Assembly (NCBI GenBank): GCA_903890265.1
Contig: CAITAM010000342.1
Span: 1-10,979, forward strand
Source of the DNA: an uncultured Pseudomonadota bacterium
GTDB taxonomy: Bacteria > Pseudomonadota > Gammaproteobacteria > Steroidobacterales > Steroidobacteraceae
Direction: 5' to 3'
Length of the DNA: 10,979 bases
The notes beneath the pieces were generated by a model that made no database searches, was not told the DNA's origin, and worked only from the letters and a program-made list of their open reading frames with translations. Below are positions 6,222-10,979 of this stretch, piece by piece; positions within the stretch are counted from its first letter, which is position 1; every line of letters starts with the position of its first letter. The translations under genes and the position numbers were made by a program.

Positions 6222-8360
6222 ATGCCCTTGTTTCGTTCACGGCCGGTCGCCCGGCACCGCACGGTCCCGCTTGTCGGCGTCCTCATGACCGTCCTTTCAG
6301 CAACGGCCCACGGAGGTCCCGTGACGACACCGCCGACCGATCCCTACCTCTGGCTCGAGGACGTCGATGGCGAGCGTGCCATGACGTGGGTCAGGGCCGA
6401 GAACCAGAAGACCGTCGGCGAACTGGCCGCCGATCCGCGCTACGCGCCGTTTCTCGCCGAGGCAACCGCGATTGCCGAGCATCACGATCGGTTGCCCTAC
6501 CCGCGCCTGATCGGTAACCGGGTCTACAACTTCTGGCAGGACGCGACCCACGTGCGCGGCCTGTGGCGGCAGACGTCCGTGGCTGACTACCTCGCCGACG
6601 CACCGGGCTGGACGGCCGTGCTCGACCTTGACGCGCTGGCGACGGCCGAGAGCGCGAACTGGGTCTGGCATGGCGCGGATTGCGATCCGTGGCAGCAGAC
6701 GCGCTGCCTCGTGCAGCTGTCGGATGGCGGCGAGGACGCGGTCACGGTCCGGGAATTCGATCTCGCGAGCAACCGCTTCCCTGCCCATGGATTCCAATTC
6801 GGCAAAGGCAAGCAGAGCGTCGCCTGGGCAACCCCGGACAGCGTGTACATCGCCCGCGAATGGGGGCCGGGAACCCTGACCAGCTCCGGCTACCCGTACG
6901 TGGTCAAGCGCGTACGGCGCGGCGAGTCGCCCGACCAGGCGGTCGAGGTTTTTCGCGGTGCCCCGGCGGACGTGCTGGTCCAGCCGGTGACGTACCGTGA
7001 CGGCGCGGGTCACGTGCTGACCGTGATCACGCGTGCCCTCAGCTTCTTCGCCAACGAGTTCTACGTGCCGACCGCGCACGGCACGGTGCGCCTCGCACTG
7101 CCGCAGAAGTGCTCGCTCGAGACCCTCGCCGCCGGCCAGGCGGTCTTCCAGCTCAAGGAAAGCTGGACGCATCGCGGCCACACGTACCCTGCCGGCGCGC
7201 TGATCGGACTGGCCCTCGACTCGCTCGCGACGCAGGCCGCGGACCCGCGCCCGGTCGTGGTCTGGACGCCGGGCCCCCGGCAGTCCGTGGGCGAGGTCGC
7301 GGGGACACGCACCGGGCTGCTGCTCACGTACCTCGATAACGTCCGTGGCCGCGCGGCGTTCCTGTCGCGCAGCGGCCGTGACCGCTGGTCGGCAGCGCCG
7401 CTCGCGCTGCCCGACAACAGCGCGATCGAACTCGCCTCGGTGGAGCCCACGGGCGGTTCCGCGTTCTTCACCGTGACCGGCTTCCTGCAGCCGGTATCGC
7501 TCTGGCAGATGCCGCACCCGGGTGCGACGCTGACCAAGGTCAAGAGCACTCCGCCGCTCTTTGACAGCGACCGGCTCGTCGTCGAGCAGCGCAGCACCGC
7601 GTCCGTCGACGGCACGGACATTCCGTACTTCATCGTGCATCGCGCCGACCTCAAGCTCGACGGCAGCAACCCGACCATTCTCGACGCGTACGGCGGCTTC
7701 GAGGTGTCGATGACCCCGTACTATTCCGGAACGCGGGGCAAGCTCTGGCTCGAACGGGGCGGCGTGTACGTGCTGGCCAACATCCGTGGCGGCGGCGAAT
7801 TCGGGCCCGCCTGGCACGAGGCAGGCCTCAAGACCCAGCGGCAGCGCATCTACGACGACTTCCGTTCGGTGGCCGAGGACCTGATCCGTCGCGGCGTCAC
7901 GAGCCCCCGCCGGCTTGGTATCGAGGGCGGCTCCAACGGCGGGTTGCAGGTGGGCGTGCAGATGACGCAGCACCCCGAGCTCTGGCACGCGGTCGACATT
8001 GCCGTGCCGCTGCTCGACATGGTGCGCTACGAGAGCATCGCCGCCGGCGCCTCCTGGGTCGGCGAGTACGGCAGCATGAGCAACCCCGACGAGGCCCGCT
8101 TTCTGACCTCAATCTCGCCCTACCACCAGCTGAAGGCGGGGGTGGCGTACCCGAAGGCACTCATCTGGACCACGACCAAGGACGACCGTGTCGGGCCGCA
8201 GCACGCGCGCAAGTTTGCTGCCCGGCTCGCCGAGCTCGGCGTCACGTACTATTACTACGAAGTGATCGAGGGGGGCCACGGGGCCGGGGCCAACCTGAAG
8301 GAACGCGCCGTCACCACCACGCTTGAAATGGTGTACTTCACGCGGCAGCTCGCGGACTGA
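6222..8360 (+). CDS. Prolyl-oligopeptidase-family serine peptidase (S9), exported
   Basis: A 712-residue S9 peptidase. The family cleaves short peptides, often after proline, with a beta-propeller gating an alpha/beta-hydrolase domain. The N-terminus (RHRTVPLVGVLMTVLSATAHG) looks like a signal peptide, suggesting periplasmic or secreted activity. The S9 N-terminal region begins at about residue 38 (DPYLWLEDVDG) and the propeller fills the middle. The hydrolase domain starts near 470 and has a complete triad: S571 in GGSNGG, D654 in KDDRVGP (with the substrate-contacting Arg two residues later) and H686 in EGGHGAG. Triad spacing is close to that of porcine prolyl oligopeptidase (554/641/680). 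The ATG at 6222 is backed by AGGGAG 8 nt upstream. It is divergent from the HtrA-like protease gene and ends against phaB with a strong hairpin between. Proline specificity is likely but not proven by these motifs. Confidence 0.9.
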   Translation: MPLFRSRPVARHRTVPLVGVLMTVLSATAHGGPVTTPPTDPYLWLEDVDGERAMTWVRAENQKTVGELAADPRYAPFLAEATAIAEHHDRLPYPRLIGNRVYNFWQDATHVRGLWRQTSVADYLADAPGWTAVLDLDALATAESANWVWHGADCDPWQQTRCLVQLSDGGEDAVTVREFDLASNRFPAHGFQFGKGKQSVAWATPDSVYIAREWGPGTLTSSGYPYVVKRVRRGESPDQAVEVFRGAPADVLVQPVTYRDGAGHVLTVITRALSFFANEFYVPTAHGTVRLALPQKCSLETLAAGQAVFQLKESWTHRGHTYPAGALIGLALDSLATQAADPRPVVVWTPGPRQSVGEVAGTRTGLLLTYLDNVRGRAAFLSRSGRDRWSAAPLALPDNSAIELASVEPTGGSAFFTVTGFLQPVSLWQMPHPGATLTKVKSTPPLFDSDRLVVEQRSTASVDGTDIPYFIVHRADLKLDGSNPTILDAYGGFEVSMTPYYSGTRGKLWLERGGVYVLANIRGGGEFGPAWHEAGLKTQRQRIYDDFRSVAEDLIRRGVTSPRRLGIEGGSNGGLQVGVQMTQHPELWHAVDIAVPLLDMVRYESIAAGASWVGEYGSMSNPDEARFLTSISPYHQLKAGVAYPKALIWTTTKDDRVGPQHARKFAARLAELGVTYYYYEVIEGGHGAGANLKERAVTTTLEMVYFTRQLAD

Positions 8361-8365
8361 CCGGT

Positions 8366-8396
8366 GCGGCCCGTCGCGCGCGGCGCGACGGGCCGC
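8366..8396. terminator. Perfect 14-bp-stem hairpin between converging S9 peptidase and phaB genes
   Basis: The arms GCGGCCCGTCGCGC (8366-8379) and GCGCGACGGGCCGC (8383-8396) are perfectly complementary around a 3-nt loop (GCG). The dyad starts 5 bp after the S9 stop and ends 6 bp before the phaB stop, so it can fold in transcripts from either side. Neither flank has a T-run. Position and stability argue for a bidirectional terminator or 3'-end stabiliser; function is inferred. Confidence 0.65.
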
Positions 8397-8402
8397 CGGC
8401 AC

Positions 8403-9149
8403 TCAGTGCATGTGCAGACCGCCGTTCAGCGAGAAGTCACCGCCCGTCGCGTAGGCGCCCTCGTCGGAGGCGAGCCAGGCGACGATGGACGCGATCTCCT
8501 CGGGCGTGCCGAGACGCCGCACCGGAATCGACGCCACGATCTTGTCCAGCACTTCCGGCTTGACGGCCTTGACCATGTCGGTCCCGATGTAGCCAGGCGA
8601 CACCGTGTTGACCGTCACGCCCTTCGAGGCGACTTCCTGCGCCAGCGCCATCGTGAAACCGTGGATACCGGCTTTCGCCGTCGAGTAATTGGTCTGCCCG
8701 AACTGGCCACGCTGGCCGTTCACCGACGAGATGTTGATGATGCGGCCCCAGCCCCGGTCCAGCATGCCGTCGATCACCTGCTTGGTGACGTTGAAGAGGC
8801 TGTTCAGGTTCGTGTCGATGACGGAGCGCCACTGCTCCTGGGACATCTTGCGGAAGACGCCGTCACGCGTGATGCCGGCGTTGTTGACCAGCACGTCCAC
8901 TTCACCGATCTCGGCGCGCACCCGCTCAAACGCCTCCCGCGTCGAATCCCAGTCGGCGACGTTGCCTTCCGAGGCGTGCACGTCATAGCCCTGCGCGCGC
9001 ATGTCAGCGACCCACCGCTCGCGGCGTGACGAACCCGGCCCGCAGCCCGCAACCACGATGTGACCGGCCTGTGCCAGCCTCTTGCAGAGCGAAGTGCCGA
9101 TACCGCCCATTCCACCCGTCACGTAGGCTACGCGTCGCGTCACAGTCAT
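8403..9149 (-). CDS. phaB: NADPH-dependent acetoacetyl-CoA reductase (short-chain dehydrogenase)
   Basis: A 248-residue short-chain dehydrogenase that reduces acetoacetyl-CoA to (R)-3-hydroxybutyryl-CoA, the monomer for polyhydroxybutyrate, in the cytoplasm. It matches my memory of Cupriavidus PhaB nearly end to end: VAYVTGGMGGIG (cofactor glycines at 12-18), VAGCGP, ASEGNVADWDST, VDVLVNNAGITRD, and the catalytic set N114, S142, Y155 and K159 within ISSVNG and NYSTAKAG. The C-terminus FSLNGGLHMH is also typical. The length is two residues above the usual 246 because of a slightly longer N-terminus. The start is well supported: minus-strand TGGAG ends 6 nt before the ATG. No PHA synthase, thiolase or phasin gene is visible beside it, so it may be an orphan copy, or its partners may lie elsewhere. 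A related 3-oxoacyl-ACP reductase (FabG) is the alternative, but the specific motifs favour PhaB. Confidence 0.93.
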   Translation of the reverse strand: MTVTRRVAYVTGGMGGIGTSLCKRLAQAGHIVVAGCGPGSSRRERWVADMRAQGYDVHASEGNVADWDSTREAFERVRAEIGEVDVLVNNAGITRDGVFRKMSQEQWRSVIDTNLNSLFNVTKQVIDGMLDRGWGRIINISSVNGQRGQFGQTNYSTAKAGIHGFTMALAQEVASKGVTVNTVSPGYIGTDMVKAVKPEVLDKIVASIPVRRLGTPEEIASIVAWLASDEGAYATGGDFSLNGGLHMH

Positions 9150-9265
9150 GGTGATCTCCAGTCAGCGGGAAGCTCGCTCCATTGTGCCTCATGCGACACC
9201 GCGGGTGCCGGTCGATCACGCCGGTCGTCGTGCTGCGATGCATTAGCCGCGGCGCAGCAGCGCGC
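9150..9265. promoter_or_regulatory. Gap upstream of phaB with small inverted and direct repeats
   Basis: This 116-bp gap lies between the end of the META-domain gene and the start of phaB, both on minus. The minus-strand Shine-Dalgarno of phaB is at 9156-9160. A 7-bp inverted repeat (TGCTGCG 9231-9237, CGCAGCA 9253-9259, 15-nt loop) begins just after the META stop and might end that transcript. A second small hairpin (CGACACC-GCG-GGTGCCG, 9194-9210, one G-U pair if transcribed) and a direct repeat of CCGGTCG (9208-9214 and 9221-9227) lie nearer phaB. No clear -35/-10 pair was found. The repeats are seen; a regulatory role is a guess. Confidence 0.3.
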
Positions 9266-10024
9266 TCAGTGCGGGCGGTGCGCCTCGAGGCGAAGCCGCA
9301 CGACGCCGGCCGTATCGCGCAACTCCAGCGCCTCGCCGTTCAGGCGCGCACTGACGGCCGCGCCGAGTGACGCGGTGAAGCGCGCCTCGACCGTCATCGC
9401 CGTCGGCGCGCACGCCATGCGAGTCAGCGCGAGTGCGGTGATCTTGAGCGACGTCTCGGCCTGCTCGAAGCGGGCGTTGTACCGGTTGCAGCCGGCAAAG
9501 CCCGAGAGCCGCCCGTCCGCGGTGAACTGCAGCGACAGCGGCGCCTCCCCGTCGTGGACGCGGTCACCGTCGACCTCCGTCACCACCCAGTCGGTGCCAC
9601 CGAGCGGCGGCGCCACGCCGCCGTCGACGGCCTCGGCCGCGGCGAGCGCCACGGTCACGCCGGCAAATGGCCCGCGGGCGGTGAGCGGCCGCTCGCCGCT
9701 GTAGAGCACGGTGTCGTTCTGCGTGACGACCGCCCGCACGGCGTAGCGGTGGGTCGGCGCCAGCCGGCCGGTGTCGAGCGGAATCGTGAAGCGCAGGGTC
9801 TGCCCGGTCAGCGGCAGGGGCCCGAGAATGCGCAGGCTGCCGAGCACGCGGGCGTCCTCGTCGAGTGCGTCCAGGTCGACCACCGCGACGTCGAACTGGC
9901 TGTTCGACGGCAGCGTCGCGTGCGCCGGCAAGGCCACCCGACCGGTCACGGCGGCGGCCGCCCGCGCGCCAGGCGCAACGAGCACGAGCACCACGAGCAG
10001 CAGGGCAATGAGACGTCGGGCCAT
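9266..10024 (-). CDS. Exported two-domain protein: YbaY/YscW-like N-terminal domain plus META (HslJ-type) domain
   Basis: A 252-residue protein of unknown function. Residues 1-24 form a signal peptide (Arg pair, Leu/Val-rich core, APGARA site) with no lipobox Cys, so the product is probably soluble in the periplasm. Residues about 25-130 resemble the YbaY/YscW type lipoprotein-like domain: VTGRVALPAHATLP, VAVVDLDAL, the hydrophobic IPLDTGRLAPTHRYAVRA strand. Residues about 140-248 are a META domain: LGGTDWVVTEVDG, LQFTADGRLSGFAGCNRY and LTRMACAP, with Cys179 and Cys205 at the positions usually conserved. E. coli HslJ, a META protein, is tied to heat-shock/novobiocin tolerance; that role is not shown here. 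The start has GGGGAG 9 nt upstream, inside the end of the preceding acyl-CoA dehydrogenase gene, whose stop is only 4 bp away, so the two are likely cotranscribed and translationally coupled. Confidence 0.83.
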   Translation of the reverse strand: MARRLIALLLVVLVLVAPGARAAAAVTGRVALPAHATLPSNSQFDVAVVDLDALDEDARVLGSLRILGPLPLTGQTLRFTIPLDTGRLAPTHRYAVRAVVTQNDTVLYSGERPLTARGPFAGVTVALAAAEAVDGGVAPPLGGTDWVVTEVDGDRVHDGEAPLSLQFTADGRLSGFAGCNRYNARFEQAETSLKITALALTRMACAPTAMTVEARFTASLGAAVSARLNGEALELRDTAGVVRLRLEAHRPH

Positions 10025-10028
10025 GCGT

Positions 10029-10979
10029 TCAGACTCCCCGGGACTTCAGTTCACGCGCGATCACAAGCCGCTGCACGTCGGACGTGCCCTCGTAGATCTG
10101 GCAGACGCGCACGTCGCGGTAGATCTTCTCGACCGGGAAGTCGCGTACGTAGCCGTAGCCGCCGAACGTCTGCAGCGCGCCGCTGCAAACCGCCTCGGCG
10201 GTCTCGGACGCGAACAGCTTGGCCATGCTGGCCTCTTTCAGGCAGGGCTCGCCGGCGTCCTTGCGCGCCGCCGCCGCGAGCGTGAGCTCGGTCGCGGCCT
10301 CGAGGCGCGTCGCCAGGTCCGCCAGCCGAAAGCCAACCCCCTGGTGGTCGATGATCGGCTGGCCGAACGCCGTCCGCTCCCGCGCGTAGGCCACGGCCGC
10401 CGCGAGGGCGGCCCGCGCCATGCCGACGCTCTGTGCCGCGATGCCGATCCGGCCCGCCTCGAGGTTGGCGAGCGCAATGCGGTACCCGTCGCCTTCGCCA
10501 CCCAGTCGCTGCTCGTCGGCCACGAAGCAGTCCGTGAACTCGAGCTGGCCGGTATCCGAGGACTGCTGCCCGAGCTTGTCCTCGAGCCGGCTGACCGCAA
10601 GACCGGCACTGCCCGCCGGCACCAGAAAGGCCGAGATCCCGCGCTTGCCCTGCGCGGCGTCGGTCACCGCAAAGACAATCGTGACGCCGGCGCAGCGCGC
10701 CGAGGTGATGAACTGCTTCGTGCCGTTCAGCCGGTAGCCGCCGGGCACGCGTCGGGCGGTGGTGCGCAGCGCCGAGGCGTCGGAGCCGGCGCCGGGCTCG
10801 GTCAGCGCGAAGGCGCCCACCAGGCGGCCACTGGCCAGCGGGCGCAGGTAGTTCGCCCGCTGCGCGTCCGTGCCGATCGACTCGAGGATCGCGCAGACCG
10901 GCGCGTTGTTCACGCTCATGAGCGTCGACAGCCCGCCGTCAGCGGCCGCGATCTCGATGAGCGCGAGCGCGTAGGACAC
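10029..10979 (-). CDS. Acyl-CoA dehydrogenase, N-terminus cut off by window edge
   Basis: The C-terminal 316 residues of an FAD-dependent acyl-CoA dehydrogenase, which introduces the 2,3 double bond into acyl-CoA and passes electrons to electron-transfer flavoprotein. Visible signatures, numbered within the fragment, are the flavin/substrate block FALTEPGAGSD (57-67), GYRLNGTKQFITSA (81-94), the middle-domain end, the helical domain with RTAFGQPIIDHQG, FGGYGYVRD and IYRDVRVCQIYEGTS. The Glu of YEGTS (E297) is in the catalytic-base position of short- and medium-chain and isobutyryl types; isovaleryl-type enzymes place it elsewhere. The frame is open to the window end, so the true start is outside (roughly 60-70 residues missing compared with the usual 380). 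The chain length or branching of the substrate cannot be read from motifs. The nearby bkd-ilvE genes make a branched-chain substrate possible, but they are about 8 kb away and on the other strand. Confidence 0.92.
   Translation of the reverse strand: MSYALALIEIAAADGGLSTLMSVNNAPVCAILESIGTDAQRANYLRPLASGRLVGAFALTEPGAGSDASALRTTARRVPGGYRLNGTKQFITSARCAGVTIVFAVTDAAQGKRGISAFLVPAGSAGLAVSRLEDKLGQQSSDTGQLEFTDCFVADEQRLGGEGDGYRIALANLEAGRIGIAAQSVGMARAALAAAVAYARERTAFGQPIIDHQGVGFRLADLATRLEAATELTLAAAARKDAGEPCLKEASMAKLFASETAEAVCSGALQTFGGYGYVRDFPVEKIYRDVRVCQIYEGTSDVQRLVIARELKSRGV
10034..10039 (-). promoter_or_regulatory. Shine-Dalgarno of the META-domain gene, inside the acyl-CoA dehydrogenase 3' end
   Basis: Minus-strand GGGGAG lies 9 nt before the ATG at 10024 and within the last codons of the upstream dehydrogenase. 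Ribosomes terminating on that gene would stop 4 bp from the next start, the usual layout for translational coupling. Confidence 0.6.

Noticed and set aside
6297..7988. 563-codon open frame on minus, antisense to the S9 peptidase
   Set aside because: Arg/His/Gly-rich translation with no recognisable domain. The plus strand carries a complete S9 triad, so this is a GC-bias shadow.
8364..9029. 221-codon open frame on plus, antisense to phaB
   Set aside because: Covers the well-supported phaB and starts inside the hairpin region; no recognisable product.

Overview
The window is GC-rich, densely coded, ordinary chromosomal DNA from a heterotrophic proteobacterium. Several products (the BkdB-like E2, the Pseudomonas-type threonine aldolase, PhaB) resemble my memory of Gamma- and Betaproteobacterial proteins closely. 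The exact lineage cannot be fixed from the sequence alone. I see no phage, transposon, CRISPR array, tRNA or rRNA, and no obvious compositional break.

Region 1 (2-4543, all on +) is an amino-acid catabolism cluster. It opens with the 3' end of a branched-chain 2-oxoacid dehydrogenase E2 gene (bkdB). Three pyridoxal-phosphate enzymes from three families follow: a branched-chain aminotransferase, a low-specificity threonine aldolase and an aromatic-L-amino-acid decarboxylase. A perfect hairpin lies between the aminotransferase and the aldolase, so two transcription units are possible. The aminotransferase and E2 fit as successive steps of Leu/Ile/Val breakdown: amino acid to 2-oxoacid, then 2-oxoacid to acyl-CoA.

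Region 2 (4556-8360) holds two divergently transcribed genes for exported serine peptidases: an HtrA/Deg-like S1C protease (-) and a prolyl-oligopeptidase-family S9 peptidase (+). They share a 136-bp intergenic region. The HtrA-like gene converges on the decarboxylase gene with only 12 bp between the stop codons.

Region 3 (8403-10979, all on -) has phaB (acetoacetyl-CoA reductase), an exported YbaY-like/META two-domain protein, and an acyl-CoA dehydrogenase that runs off the right edge. The dehydrogenase and META genes are 4 bp apart. phaB is separated from them by a 116-bp gap containing small inverted and direct repeats. A perfect 14-bp-stem hairpin sits between the converging S9 and phaB genes.

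Taken together, the genes suggest an organism that uses peptides and amino acids: exported peptidases, amino-acid breakdown to acyl-CoAs, acyl-CoA oxidation, and a reductase that can channel acetoacetyl-CoA into polyhydroxyalkanoate. This combined picture is inference from gene content. I did not find a convincing undescribed system. The points most worth checking are the PLP-enzyme cluster, the YbaY-META fusion, the unusual C-terminal half of the HtrA-like protease and the two strong hairpins.
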